Shown: positions 23,801 through 37,193 of the stretch, one piece after another
Layout of the letters: each line of letters starts with the position of its first letter
Numbering within the stretch: the stretch's first letter is position 1
NCBI GenBank assembly: GCA_014338405.1
Contig: JTDE01000175.1
Coordinates: forward strand, 91,597 to 155,596
Origin: Paragonimus skrjabini miyazakii
Lineage: Eukaryota; Platyhelminthes; Trematoda; Plagiorchiida; Troglotrematidae
Direction: 5' to 3'
DNA: 64,000 nt
Program-made: the position numbers and the translations under genes
Notes under the pieces: generated by a model
What the model saw: only the letters and a program-made list of their open reading frames with translations
Databases searched by the model: none
What the model was told of the DNA's origin: nothing

Positions 23801-26212
23801 ATGTCGGTTACACATTTACCACTGATGAGAGTATACGAACTGAATTCATATCGAAAAATGTAACAGCTTGAGAAACAGCCAGGAGATGTTTATTTCATGG
23901 GCGCAGCAAATGAACAAATCATCACAGTACAAAATATATCTGCGATTTAGCCTGAGTATGCTTCAGGTTGGAATCCACAGTCTTTCTTGTTTTAAGTGAT
24001 CAACATACCATATCATACTCTGGTTTCATATTTACTGCGTGGTGAGTGTTTCATAGTACACACTATTGGGAAGGTGTATTTTTATTCAAATCTGAAAATG
24101 CATGAGGCAAAAACAGTATGAAGAACAAAACGGATGCACGCGTGATAACATTTGGATGACAACCAAACTTATCGTACACATTCTGGAAGTGGGTTTTTCA
24201 TCAGGGATTACTAGTAGTCAAGCAGTTATCGATTGGAATTCAAAAGTGATAACTGAGTTTCTTATTGACGCAATCAGTTTAACTGACGTTTACTAGAAAG
24301 CAGAGGTGTATGATTTTTGAAATTTAATATTTTCATTTCTGTATAAATGTAGCCGTCAATACGGTTATCTCATATATATGTATGTTTCGTTATCAACTAG
24401 AAATTGAACTTTAACAAATAAGGAACTCAAGTCTAATAATCCTTTATCAAAAAGATGCTGTCTGAAAAGCTTATCTGGATGTGACAGCTTCAGTCATTTG
24501 TGGTTTGACTAATCAACTAGTGATGAGTAAATAACATCTGTTAACTGTTATTCGTACATGCGTGAAAAGTCAAGCTGAAAATTCGCGGTTGTATTTTACG
24601 CTGCCAGAAGGAACCAAAGTTTGTTTGGAATGTAAGTGCTGCGGTGATAGTAGACAACAGCGTACTCAAAAGTGCTAAGTGCAAATGAACGCAAGTCAGG
24701 CAACCAGTAAGGAGTATTATTAAATTACAGTTTTTGCCAGAGTCATATGGTCACCTCTTTGACTGACACCGCAGCGAAGTTATGCAGATCGAATGGGTTT
24801 TACACTAGTGAAAAAAGGGGTCACCTTTCGGTATAAGAACGTTTCGCTACAAAGTGGGCTAATATAATACCGTACTAAATACGGATCAAACGGTGTTGTA
24901 CGATTATACAGTCGCCAATTTTGACGAATATTCTTCATATTCAGCCAAATGATGTGACACGGTTAGATTTCCATTTCAGTGATCATTCTCATGACTTAGT
25001 AGAATGACGGTTACTCGTTGAGTAATATGTCAGTTCCTCATCGGAAGTTTCGACGAATATCACCGAGACCCATCGGTTTAATAACATAAATAAAGGTAAA
25101 TACGTTGTGCTGGTGATCATATCATTTGGACAGCTTTGTGGTCCTGGTGGTTTCGGGTGAAATTAAATTTACTTTAGCTAATCCAAATAGCTGAAGCCAT
25201 TATGGGTGTGATTTGTTTGGATGTCTGATACTTTTAATGAATCCGATAATGCGGAGAATTTTACTTGCTAATGAACCTAGAATTGGTGCTTTGTGGCAAA
25301 AAGTTACGCCCGATCATGTGCAATTACACCAACCATTGTAGCACACCTAGAGACAGCTAAACAGTAGCTTATAACAGACTAACGTAGTCTGGTGAACTTA
25401 TCAATCATGAGTCCCTACCGAAACCAAACTAAGCACTCCGTTATAGCACTGTGAGTGAGGCAGAATTTTATGACCAGTTCCAATTCTGAAACGAAATGCG
25501 TTACACATGTTTTTTACTTACAGACTAAGATAAGGACATGTAACCCTGTTAGCATAGAAGTACTGGTTTTCCTCATTCATAATGCTTCACAATTAAATGA
25601 ACAATTTGGTAATACAGTTGTACTCGCACTTAAATTCATAAACCTTTACTTGTGCTTACGAAAAGCTAAATGGATTTACGGAGGTGTGAAGGTCTTGATC
25701 AAAAAAACAGGTGACATTGCTGTTGTGAGATAGACTTTACTTGACCTAGCAACAGAATGAAGCCCACCTGTTTGAAAGAGCACTCAGTCCCCATATTCTG
25801 TTTGTGCCAACTGGTGTTATTGCTTGACAGTTATCTGAAGAAGCGTCGGGGTTGTGCGCCAAAATTTCTTTTCTTGTGAAAGCTTATCAGTCGCGTAGGA
25901 TGTTAATTTAAGCCTTTACATTTCAGTTGAAGTTTCTCAATATTTCAATCGTCAGTTGCATGTGTAGAGAAGGGTATGCCATCTCAAACCACTTGAAGCT
26001 TGTGATTATCGCCCGTACACCATTACAAGAGGTAGCAAAATTCAAAAGAAGATAGTATAGTGTGTGTGAGAGCAAAAAATTAAGTGGGTCGTGAACAGAA
26101 CCGACAGGACCGAATGAACGATAGAACGGTATAAGTGCTCCGGTAGTTGCTCAGGAGGTTTATGTTGATGGAAAATTAAACCGGCAAGAATCTTTATAAA
26201 ACCCCGTATCAA
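20814..26212. other. No supported gene; weak frames only
   Basis: Several open frames look mildly protein-like but lack support: 21449-21676 minus (an ATG-initiated 75-codon frame, MTKHELLPCILSAMQHIEEV onward) and 22680-22910, open on both strands. B-box-like sequences occur at 22240 (AGGTTCGATCCTG) and 22388 (GGGTTCAAATTCC) with no A box at the right distance. They are probably old tRNA-derived repeats. Confidence 0.35.
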
Positions 26213-26454
26213 TCAACATTGCTTGTGCGTTCGTCGATGTCGCAATGGAATACTGTACGTCATCATAGTGTGATTAGCGTGATAGAGGTTGTTGTTGGTA
26301 TGACGCAGCAAACGTTTGAAAATTGGTAGGTGTGGTTCACTGTGTAATTTCTTAGCGCAATTTAAAGCTTGCCGTTCATCTATCAAAAGGGAATCCGGTG
26401 GAATGAAAAAGTAGCCATCTTTTGGAGTGTGATAGCAGTTGGAAAAAATGTTTG
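26213..26454 (-). other. Candidate terminal exon of unrecognised protein
   Basis: On the minus strand a pyrimidine-containing acceptor (AAATTGTCTCTTTGGCAG) at 26456-26455 opens a frame reading NIFSNCYHTPKDGYFFIPPD, then LLIDERQALNCAKKLHSEPH and a basic C-terminus rich in His and Arg. It ends at a TGA at 26213. Composition is soluble and globular-looking. No family was recognised. In-frame GT sites inside allow an earlier end. Confidence 0.24.
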
Positions 26455-29400
26455 CTGCCAAAGAGACAATTTTCTTATACCACTAACAAGCCCTTTATTC
26501 GTTAAAGTTTTTGAAATACGCCCAAAGTTTGCTTGTCCCTAGTCGATCTTAATGTTCAGGCCCCAAAATGAAGCAATCTTGAAATATAACGCATCGCTAA
26601 GTACGCCATCCTGCAAGGATAATGTATCCGAATCACAGAGTTGATAGGGTTGAGACGGTTAAAAGTCACTCTTTCATCCGAGCCGAATTGGTGGAAGCGA
26701 TTGGGCTCGCAATATTGGACGATGCGTACAGATTAGATATCGTGCGAAAAGAAGTGCTGAGGCGCATCCTGCAAGAGACAAATGCCTTTACACTCCAACT
26801 GATTAGATCCTTTGAGTACTGTATAATTACGCAGAAACTATTGATTACTTGAATGTTGGCATCCCAAAGGAGCAAGTGCTGATAAATAACGACAGGTTGA
26901 GTGAGAAAATCGTAAGTTCTTAAAGATATTAGACAGCATTGCTGTGAATTAACTTAAGCCGGTTCACAGTTTCAAGATAAAAACAAAACAACTTGGTTTT
27001 CAAAAGGATGCTCTCAAGAAATCCACTTTAAGTGTTTCCGGAGCACTGGGACCAGTTTTTCTGGCTGCCACTTATTTCTAACTGCTCTGTAGTTAAAATT
27101 AATTTATCGTCTCTCGTCAACCAGACGGAAACAGCTAATGCCAAACGAAACGGGTCAGTCGGACATACCCAAAAGTAACACATTTCTGCACCATGAGACA
27201 TGGGTTTCTCAAGTCAAATCTAATGACTGTGTCATGCATTCCGTCTTATGAAAAAGCTGAACCTTTTGAAATTTTTCTGAAACGTACGCTACCAAATGGT
27301 CAGATTTCTAGTAAACTTTCTCATGAGTGGAAGATAACTACAGGTCTACTGTATTTAGCAGGTTAGTTCGATGGCGTTTAAACATGGACATAGGTAATTT
27401 TAGTAACTGGCAAACACATCTTCAGTGAGAGGTCCAACTTGCATTGATCCAGTAAGAATATCATTTTCAATATCCAGCAGGTGTCCGTATGTCCACAATT
27501 CGATAACTGACAACAAGATGTGGCATCACTGCTGAAACTTCTGATGAGTTTCAACGTGTGACCAATCTCCAGGTTAAATAGTTATCAAACAGTGTTTAAG
27601 TAAGGAAGGCAGTAGGATGATATTGCATGATTTATTTCAGGACAAATTTCGCTGCATGTTTACGAATGTATACTACAGATAAATGATATATCAGTATGAG
27701 AAAGCCAACAAAATACCAGAGAAAGCCAACTGTCAGAGTCCGCAATCATTGCCATTAACATGTTGGCAACAATTCTACAAACTGCTATTTCTGAACATAC
27801 AACACAGCTGCGAACCTTCGGGTGGCATCAGCTTCAACATACTGCACTGTTCGCCTGTGTGACTTTGAGTAGGTAACATGAAATACCGTTGTACGACCAC
27901 CGTGATGTTGCGACATTAGAATATGACGTATAATGGATGATGAAGTCTCCTTGTTTCTATGGCAGGCTATGACAGCATGCGTCTGCGTGGCTCGTTTTTG
28001 ACCTAATTTGAGATGGTTCCGAGGCCCGGGTTAGTAACTGGCACTCAATCCTGCCTGTGTAGGATGCTCCACATCTACATAAATTCAGTGATTATTTTGG
28101 TGGTCACTTGCTACACAACATCAATAAACTGACTATCATGCCGAAACTGCTGTCCAATATGAAAACCGGATCGAGTTTGTAACAATTACCCATCTAAACC
28201 GCGGAAGCATTCATCATTCCAATGACAACATCTTATGATGATGGTGGAACAGGTGACTGGGAAGAAGTCATTCGCAAGGTGTTTATTCCTTCCTAGTTTT
28301 CGATTGTTTCGTATAACATTTTGTTTTCTATTACGGAGACAATCCCCAAATTCACAGCAAATGACATACTTTGATATTTGTTGCCGGTCAATGGGAGACT
28401 CTAGCTGTCTTGCCGGTGTTTAACACTATATACTACTACTATGGCAAGATACAGTTATGTACTTTCAATATTTTTAAGTCAACATAATGAAGATTAGTAG
28501 TGTAGTGAGTAAAACTCACTGATGTACCGAACTTTTCATTCTAGCTTTAAATTGTGCACTAAAATGTTTTCTCAGACCACCTGTCCAAATCCAGCTGTTT
28601 CTATTTTTGCCAATTGATTTTGATCGTAGTTTCATGCAGTTTTAAAATATGGCAGGTGTTCAGTATTGCGCATATCTCACACAGATAATCAAGAATATTT
28701 ATGTGGCTTTGCTCTTTATGTATGCAATACATACAGCAAATTCATTTAGTAGGGTTCCAACAACTGTTTGGTTGGAAAGTTTAATATTAATCTGCCTTAC
28801 AGTCTAATCTGTACGGGGATGGATAAGAGTGGATTGTCTCAACTGTGTTCTTCGTTGTTGTCCACCATCATCATATTAAATATACGTGAGTGAGAAGAAA
28901 GACTGTGTTGCTCACATATTTTTGAGAAAACATTACGCACGACTGCATAAATTACATCCATCTTTTTTGTCTCACCCATTTACTGACTGTGATAATTTAA
29001 ATGTCCTGGCTCGAAAGTGACAGTCAGCGAAAGATGCACTACTGTATCCTGAGTTTTTCAGACAGATGACAGTACAAACCGAATGTAAGTGAAAGACGCC
29101 AGTGTGTCACAACTGTTAAACTATCTCTAAAGTGAGAACAATGTTTGTAACCTTTTTTCCCCTCAATCTCAATGGAAGTAGACACAAGATGCAACTATTC
29201 ATGCACAGTTTGTTTGGCCCAATGAACAAATTCATTCTACCGTAGGTTTGCTTTTAGTCAGACAGATAAGTCCCATATCACCAGAGTAGAAAACATAGTT
29301 CTGTTATGTGACTTTCAGAGTAACACTACGTACATTTCATTGGTATTTGTTATTCAACTGGAAAATGTAAGTCCAATATCAATTCGTCGAAATAGTGTAA

Positions 29401-30252
29401 ATATTCATACCAAACTAAACGAAGCCGTTTTAAGTGAAGGTTGACTTAATAATAATTTAATACTCATTTTAGGGAAAAAAATATCGTGTTATGACATAAA
29501 TTTTGCAACTCGCAAGAAGAGTGAAATGGAAAATGGTGACTATTTTTCACAGTTTAGAGACCGGAACCACACCAGTTGTTAATATTCCCGTTCAGTTCAG
29601 GTAGTCTTTGATTCAGTGTAATCTTTCTGAAATTCCATAACCAGCACTGTTAGTTCTACCAACGAACGAGCCGTGGAGGCTTTGATACTAGAGCAATAAT
29701 AGGTGATGACCATACTACGGTGTCTTTTGCATGGTTCATTGAAGTGTCCATAATTCGCTTCTGCGGGCTACCCCACGTACGCACCAGACCCAGTCTATAG
29801 CCTGGTTGACGAACCCTCTCATTATTTTTTATCATCCTGGATAAAGCACAACTACATGCTCACGGCTGACTGCAAAATGGGAACCTTCCGTCGCGGCTCT
29901 GAGAGTTAGTTCCCATGCTAGGTCAAACAGAGAAGTTCAAGGCTTGGTATGACTGTAATGAATGTTTATCTTTGCCATCACTCACAGCAAACTAAATAAA
30001 ACGGTGTTGTTCAGTATACGAACAAGAAGTTACACTGGTTATTGTGACTGTACAAACCATCGGCGTTCAGTAACATCTTATTTATACCATGGAAATACTT
30101 TTACTTTACGGTAAAGTACTACCAAGGACACGGTCTTCAATGCATAAAAATCTACTCTAAAGCTACTACGGAAATATGCACAAACCTGTTTATTTTCTTA
30201 ACAGTTTCAAGCATGCCTCATGAGAAAATAAAACAGATTCCTTCACGGTTAT
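26455..30252. other. No supported gene
   Basis: A plus-strand frame at 26622-26852 is helical and charged (RAELVEAIGLAILDDAYRLD, then VRKEVLRRILQETN) and GC-richer than its surroundings, but no clean splice sites flank it. The rest shows no family or shared repeat. Confidence 0.35.
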
Positions 30253-31364
30253 TTACCGAATTCGGTCTAGTTTGCTTTCTTGGAGACATTTTCCGATGTT
30301 CTCACAGAGTTTTCGATAGCATATGTGAAACACTTCAAGTCCACTGGTTTTTACTTTTAAATAATTAATTAATATAAACCGGGAAAAAAGTCCTTCACAA
30401 AATGGCTTATATCCAATCATCGCTGTAAGAACACATGGAACAAAATATGGTCGTCGTCGTATACTTTGGCTGGGGCGATCCACTCAAGTGATGTAAGAAT
30501 TGACTACGGAATAAAAACTTTTTTGGCTAAGATGGTGATTCTAAAATCGAGGTTTATTTTAGGATGTTTATGCAAAAAGTAATGGCACTAATTGTTCCAA
30601 GTTTCTGCGCGCTACAATTTTCCGTCATGTGCAGCAACCTGCATGGTCAGTGAACACAAACGATCGTCGTTTGTGTATTCGTTTAATTACAACTTCATAC
30701 GAGCTCTCGGCAAGAATTTTCCTTCGTTAAACTCAGCGCAATATCATAATTTCCACTTAAACCTAATTCGATCGAGGTGAAAATCTTCTGTGATCTCTGG
30801 TTTGCCAACAGTTTTATGCTCAGCAAATTGGTAGAAAACCTCTGCGAGTAGGATACACATTCTATGCGGAGGAAGGCAGCTGCATGGGTGGCCCATTCGA
30901 ATGATCAAACAGTTTCTATTGCACCTGAATCCTACAATTACAGTTTCATCGCCTGCAACGCACAGCCTTAGAACCGGTTCAACCTATTCACTTTAAGAAG
31001 GTATCTATTTTTGGAGGTGCCGGTGTCAGTTTGGGAATTTTTTTTCGCAGGTTTAAGGCGAAAACTATTTACACTTTCTAAGCATGTTAAACGTTAACTG
31101 TTTTTCGTTTTTCTCTTTATTGCAATAGTTGTTTCTCCTTGATGGTTTGAAATCCCAAACTGGTTCGAAAATTTGCGCCGAGTGAAACTGTTCACAGATC
31201 TTCCTTCATGAACATGCGTAACGCTCTAAAGGGAGACTTTGCGTGAAGTGACAAATTCGGCGAGAGTTTTTTTAAACAACGTCTAATGGGTGTTTCTTCC
31301 TACGGCAAAGCTAGGGGGTTGATAGGGATAAATCGAATATTAAATGCATATAATTTAGTCGACT
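30253..31364. other. No recognised gene
   Basis: Only short open frames without splice context or resemblance to known proteins. Confidence 0.4.
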
Positions 31365-31567
31365 GTTGAAAAGAGGACCGGTCGCGAAAACAATGGAATC
31401 CAGTTGGACTCGAGCCAGTGACAGAAACGGTATATCATAGGTGACAAACACTCTAAAACCTGATGTACGAGACAAGTCTAGAAACTCACATATTCCATAT
31501 TTAAGCTCAATTGGCAATCCACCTCAATGTGCTACAGGGAATTCACTAAATGACCTTGGGCGATCCA
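31365..31567 (-). repeat. SINE-B copy, degenerate, minus strand
   Basis: The minus strand contains the block TTTCTGTCACTGGCTCGAGT, carrying a B-box-like GGCTCGAGTCC, followed by GGATTCCATTGTTTTCGCGA. This matches the 34.8-kb copy (TTTCTGTCGCTGGTTTGAGT). Upstream, the segments around GGTCATTTAGTGAATTCC and TATGTGAGTTTCTAGAC also follow the 34.8-kb copy in order, so homology covers about 200 bases. It is much diverged. An open frame here (31311-31517 minus) is a by-product. Confidence 0.6.
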
Positions 31568-32851
31568 CTGAGCGCATACTTCATTTCCATTGAATAGAGA
31601 GACCGTTAGAATTATTGAATGTTGATTATTGGGCTATTTCTTAAAATTGCATGGACCTATTCGATAAAATTTGTGTCCGGATCAACGCTGGGTAGATCTA
31701 CATGAAGCAGCTTTCCTCACCGAAATAATACGTTTACAAGGAGTAGAGAATTTTCAGTTAATATAAAGTTCACTATCACTCATAAACGATCGCTTCTCTC
31801 TCCTTGCCATAGAAATATTAGTCTCTTTCAAGAAGAAATAATATGCCCTATTTTTACTCTTGTTACCACTCACCTCTGGTGTACAAGTTTACCACGCTGC
31901 AGTTCTTGGCTCCGTCCATGCTATAGTGGGCAACCATGTTGGTAACTGTTCCAATGGACCCACATTATAAAATGTAATACGCAGTGAATAGACAATCGAA
32001 CGCAGCGAATGTGCAGCGTGTTAACCATTTCAGTTATTCTGTTTTAGAGCGTTAAATAGGTCAGCGAAGTGAAAGCAGCCCAATCAACTCAACTATTTAA
32101 TAACTGGAATATGAAGATTACTGCGTGCTTTGGGACACCGTGACACTTGATCTGTTGGGACGTCATGACAAGCATGAAACAGTTCTTTACCGTTCCACTC
32201 AACAATGGTTTGTTTTCGGAAACAGCTAACGTGCGCCCGAATGTGAGAATATGTTTATATTTTTTGGAATTTTGCAAATAATGTTTGAAGTTTTGAAGGT
32301 AGTTGCCGTAAATTCAAGTTGCCAGTATTGTACATCGAGTAAGCATCAGTAATCTACAGGTTATTGTAGCTGGTGAGTCAACCGGACCAATGAACATGAA
32401 TGTTGACGAATATGGTCTTTAAAAATATGACTCAAGTTCATATCTTGAATGTGGAAAGAATATGAACCGCTGACGAACACTGAAAAAGAAAAGCTCAAGT
32501 GTAAAGCATTCTTTTGAAGCAGGCTAGACAAAACCTCCCCGGGAAGAAGAAATCATCAAACGATTTCTAGTCCTGTTCAACATATGCAAATATCCGTGTT
32601 TGCTTATCTAATGTGTTGATTGTCCACTTGATCAACTAGACATCTAATTGTCCGAGAAGTAACGAAAGACTAACATCGAAAAGTATATCATTCACTTAAT
32701 GTTATTGTCAATTTTAAATGTATGATACCAATGTTAGTTAACTGAGTTTCGATGAAGTGTGTCAAGTCACTTGACAATCTTGTACTGAATCATTACTCTG
32801 GTAATCTGTCCAGTAGAACGCTGCATGAATAGTGAAACAGTGGTCAAACGC
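31568..32851. other. No recognised gene before assembly gap
   Basis: Nothing recognised up to the run of N. Confidence 0.4.
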
Positions 32852-33763
32852 NNNNNNNNNNNNNNNNNNNNNNNNNNNNNNNNNNNNNNNNNNNNNNNNN
32901 NNNNNNNNNNNNNNNNNNNNNNNNNNNNNNNNNNNNNNNNNNNNNNNNNNNNNNNNNNNNNNNNNNNNNNNNNNNNNNNNNNNNNNNNNNNNNNNNNNNN
33001 NNNNNNNNNNNNNNNNNNNNNNNNNNNNNNNNNNNNNNNNNNNNNNNNNNNNNNNNNNNNNNNNNNNNNNNNNNNNNNNNNNNNNNNNNNNNNNNNNNNN
33101 NNNNNNNNNNNNNNNNNNNNNNNNNNNNNNNNNNNNNNNNNNNNNNNNNNNNNNNNNNNNNNNNNNNNNNNNNNNNNNNNNNNNNNNNNNNNNNNNNNNN
33201 NNNNNNNNNNNNNNNNNNNNNNNNNNNNNNNNNNNNNNNNNNNNNNNNNNNNNNNNNNNNNNNNNNNNNNNNNNNNNNNNNNNNNNNNNNNNNNNNNNNN
33301 NNNNNNNNNNNNNNNNNNNNNNNNNNNNNNNNNNNNNNNNNNNNNNNNNNNNNNNNNNNNNNNNNNNNNNNNNNNNNNNNNNNNNNNNNNNNNNNNNNNN
33401 NNNNNNNNNNNNNNNNNNNNNNNNNNNNNNNNNNNNNNNNNNNNNNNNNNNNNNNNNNNNNNNNNNNNNNNNNNNNNNNNNNNNNNNNNNNNNNNNNNNN
33501 NNNNNNNNNNNNNNNNNNNNNNNNNNNNNNNNNNNNNNNNNNNNNNNNNNNNNNNNNNNNNNNNNNNNNNNNNNNNNNNNNNNNNNNNNNNNNNNNNNNN
33601 NNNNNNNNNNNNNNNNNNNNNNNNNNNNNNNNNNNNNNNNNNNNNNNNNNNNNNNNNNNNNNNNNNNNNNNNNNNNNNNNNNNNNNNNNNNNNNNNNNNN
33701 NNNNNNNNNNNNNNNNNNNNNNNNNNNNNNNNNNNNNNNNNNNNNNNNNNNNNNNNNNNNNNN
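32852..33763. other. Assembly gap (912 N)
   Basis: An unbroken run of N. Long open frames spanning it (up to 352 codons) are artefacts of reading N as non-stop. Confidence 0.99.
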
Positions 33764-34784
33764 ACATAACGCCAGTTAGCAAGTTCTGATTGGTCGAAAT
33801 TATTTTTAATGAACAAAATGATCAACTCATTTACATGTGTTAGGATTTTACGAATGTTTTCAGATTATTCGCTGATTTCTTTCTGAAGACATTCCGATTA
33901 AACTTTTAAAGCAGTTTAATGCATATCACATGTTTGTTTAATTTCACTAAATCCTATTACAGAACGAACAGTTCGATAACGATATTTCGCCTGAACTTAA
34001 GACAGGCAATTACATGTAGACAATTCCGAAACAGAATATCAGTGTACAGTAGTAGACTTTGGTCAGTATTTTATAATCACCACACACCATTTGAATCTGT
34101 GAACTTTAACCGGATGTATGCTGACTGAACGTCAATCTAGTTGACCATTCGTGTCCAGAAATATGCGGAATAACTGAACACTCTTCTTCAGTCACCATAG
34201 AAGCGAATTACTTAATCAGATCACAGCTTGCTCATCACCGTCCACATTTCTCTTGTTGAACGGAAACTTACACATATCAATCGTTATTAACACGGTCACT
34301 TATTAGCTCAGTAAACTGCAAGTTCCTATCGCCTATCAGTCTGTACTCAAAGTGGATGATGCTACTTAATTCGTCTGGGCAAGTTCGACATCGTACGACC
34401 CACATAGTATACTCAGTAATAGTAAGTAGGTAACCGACTAACTTATGATGTGTTGTTGACTGCCGAATGCATAGAGAGCTACAGAAGAGGAATAGTTATT
34501 AAAATAGACAATTTAGCAACATAAAAAATTGCTTTTCTTTAAAGAAATAGCGAGGTAGCGTTTTGGCTATACAGTCAAATTGCCTCTGCTGAAAGAGCTT
34601 TACCTGGTTTAAATTTTTCGTAATCTTATTCACCTTCGTTTCGGAAAACCGTATGTTTCGAACTTTGAGATATTCTGGCAAAATCTGAATTGCAGAATGC
34701 AGTCAACAACCAATATCTAATTATTTTCAAACCCTCACGCGTATTTTTATCGTTTGATCGGTTAAACGTTTTGTTCCGAATTTC
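33764..34784. other. No recognised gene
   Basis: AT-rich with short open frames only. Confidence 0.4.
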
Positions 34785-35010
34785 ACCTAGAAGGGATCCA
34801 TTTGCGAAAAATCCGGAATTCGGCTAGACTCAAACCAGCGACAGAAACATCACGCCCAAACGCGGCAAGCACTATACCAGCTGAGCTACGAAGCCACGCC
34901 GGAAGCTCAGAAATTTCACATTTGGATCTAGTTACCCACCAACCTATTGTGTAATATGGAATCCACCAAATGATCCAGCCGATTGACTGCCCAAGCAGGA
35001 TTTCTCGATC
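34785..35010 (-). mobile_element. SINE-B copy with tRNA-like block, minus strand
   Basis: On the minus strand a tRNA-like sequence is clear: an A-box region GTAGCTCAGCTGGTATAGTG, then after a short spacer TTTCTGTCGCTGGTTTGAGTC as B-box region, then GGATTTTTCGCAAATGGATC. About 100 bases of non-tRNA sequence shared with the 31.4-kb copy lie upstream of the A box, so the tRNA-like part is internal. It is unrelated in body sequence to SINE-A. Confidence 0.72.
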
Positions 35011-35065
35011 TGTTCTCGTTGGAATCCACAAACGCCACCGATGAGCACTGACGTTGGATTATTAA

Positions 35066-35150
35066 TAAGTGTTTCTGTCGCTGGCTCGAACCCAGCTGAA
35101 GTCCAGATGTTTTGCAAATTATCAAATGTCTCAAACTACTTATCAGTAAT
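35066..35150 (+). repeat. SINE-B partial copy, plus strand
   Basis: TTTCTGTCGCTGGCTCGAAC (B-box region), then CCCAGCTGAAGTCCAGAT and a tail reading ACTACTTATCAGTAAT. The same succession is found at 49700-49790. It lies only about 55 bases from the minus-strand SINE-B copy, forming an inverted arrangement. Confidence 0.6.
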
Positions 35151-37061
35151 TCAAAGCTAATTTAACTCCCCGAAACTATAAAAACAGCTTCGCTGTTCGC
35201 AACTTGTATTTTCTAGACAGAAACAGACAGCAGCTTAATGATAGCAACTCTTGTCTATTGAACACAAATGTGAAAAAACGAACTCTTCCCGTCTTAACTG
35301 GCTCCGCTTTGTAGTTAGCAAAGATATTCGTGACATCATGCACGCCATCTGGCAGCAAACGTCCTACGTTTACTAGTTGCTTTAAGTCAATACATTCAAA
35401 TAACGTTGTAAAAATCGATTTAAAATGTCAATTATCCCGTAGTTTTACAAAATATGAGGACAAGCCTTATATAATTATACTTGATTGTAATACCACAGTT
35501 AAACCACACGCAGAGTTTTACGAATAACTTCTACGACTTCACCTTCTGTGCGTTAAAATTTAGTTTAACATAAATACTTAAGCAATCTAACGTAAAACCT
35601 TGAAACATTCAATATGGTGTCTGTTTACTTTATTGTCTTGTTAATAAGGCCAGCAAAAATAATTTAAACTGTATAGTTCAGACAAACTTCCGGGTAATGC
35701 CAATTTCTCAAAAGTTCCGTGGTTATGCATGACTTCAGATAATTGAAAATCCCCATAGCATTCTTGAAAAACCAAGTTTCAGCGAACAGACTGTTTTCGA
35801 TAAATTCTCCTCTTTGACTGGTACAATTATATAAAATTAAGGGACTATCTACAATTTTATTGATCAAAGATTATTAGAGGGACAATGTAATTGGATAAAA
35901 GATTAACACTACTTCGCCATGGTTAGGAACAGAAACGACGTTGATTCTAGTTAGTCAGTGTTAATCAGGCTGGGACAGGGGGATGGGCACAAATTGTTTC
36001 ACGGGTTGGGCGGCCGTGTTCGGCCAAGGGAGCCTCAGGGTTTGAAAAAATTGTTTATGCATGACTTCCTGAAATAATGCTGAAATTTTGTAATCTTTGA
36101 ATCTGACTTGGCACAGAACCTGAAAGTAAAATAAGAGATTAGATCAACATTTTCATTGTTGCCCTACCTTGACCTATTTCTGGTTATCAAATTTTTTGCT
36201 ATCTTTGTTTATAGTCAGTTTGCTGAGTTATGCTTGCATTTCGAAAGATAATCACATCATTAATAAACAAATAAATGTTAAATGCACATGATTTACAACT
36301 TTACACATGTCTAAGTATATGCATTCAGCAAATGAAATGAATTGTCTGAAAGTCACTTTTTGTTCGTTCTAGAATACAACTCATGCCACGCGGCAAACTA
36401 TTCGGATGTTTTACCACTTACGTTTGTCTGGTGTGTTCGCTAATTTCTTTTTCAGCGGTACCAGTCCTGGAAGAGCCTCTTACTAATAAAATATATTTGC
36501 CACTAAGGATTACTTAGCGACATTTACAACGCGGTCCACTCCAAATATAGATCGTAATGCATCTTAGCTAGTGAAGGTGTATTCATCTTGTTATAGATAA
36601 CATCACACACACATTTGAACACGAAGCCTATTATCTATCAGAGTATACTGCTCATGTCATTCATAATTGAGCAAAATGTGCTTGCAGCCCTCATCCATGT
36701 TCCACAAGAACTTAAAATCAGTTTCCAAACTTGTTGAATATCTTTGAATATGCAGACATTTCGGAACACATATTGTGTTAATTTGATACATCTACCTTCA
36801 ACAATCAATCAATTTAATAGCGTCCAAAATATTAAGCTTAGAGTTCTTTGTTAAAAAATGCTAACTTTTTAATGGACTACTTTGCTGTCAACGTTCAAAT
36901 ATTTCACACATAATACAGGTTTTAGAAATGATCTGATATCGCTCATGTTAAAAGGCCCTATTAGTAAATTATACGAAGTTTATAGTTCTAACGTTGCATT
37001 CGGTGGCAAGAACGTGTTATCGCTTTAACTAACTCAGTAACTGTGAGGAAACGGTTGATCA
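35151..37061. other. No supported gene
   Basis: A minus-strand frame at 35664-35867 has a plausible composition (CTSQRGEFIENSLFAETWFF) but no splice evidence. Nothing else was recognised. Confidence 0.35.
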
Positions 37062-37193
37062 ATGTCGTCGAAATGTTTTACTGTTTATTTACTACCTTGT
37101 TTCACATTTTTGCATATCCTCCCTCGAACATTCCGTGCTTCACTCATAGTACGCTCTTCACTAGATACCGTAGATCAGATGATACCTAAACAT
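37062..37193 (+). other. Candidate first exon with signal-peptide-like N-terminus
   Basis: ATG at 37062 starts MSSKCFTVYLLPCFTFLHIL, a hydrophobic leader-like N-terminus. A polar segment (SLIVRSSLDTVDQMIPKH) follows to an excellent donor CAT|GTAAGTG at 37193/37194. The coding part is exactly 44 codons (phase 0). The leader contains a Pro and two Cys, so it could also be an uncleaved anchor. No downstream exon could be tied to it with confidence, although further plus-strand candidates follow at 37.9-38.4 kb. Confidence 0.25.

Noticed and set aside
32767..33825. Four long open frames (312-352 codons) on both strands
   Set aside because: They consist almost entirely of N from the assembly gap.
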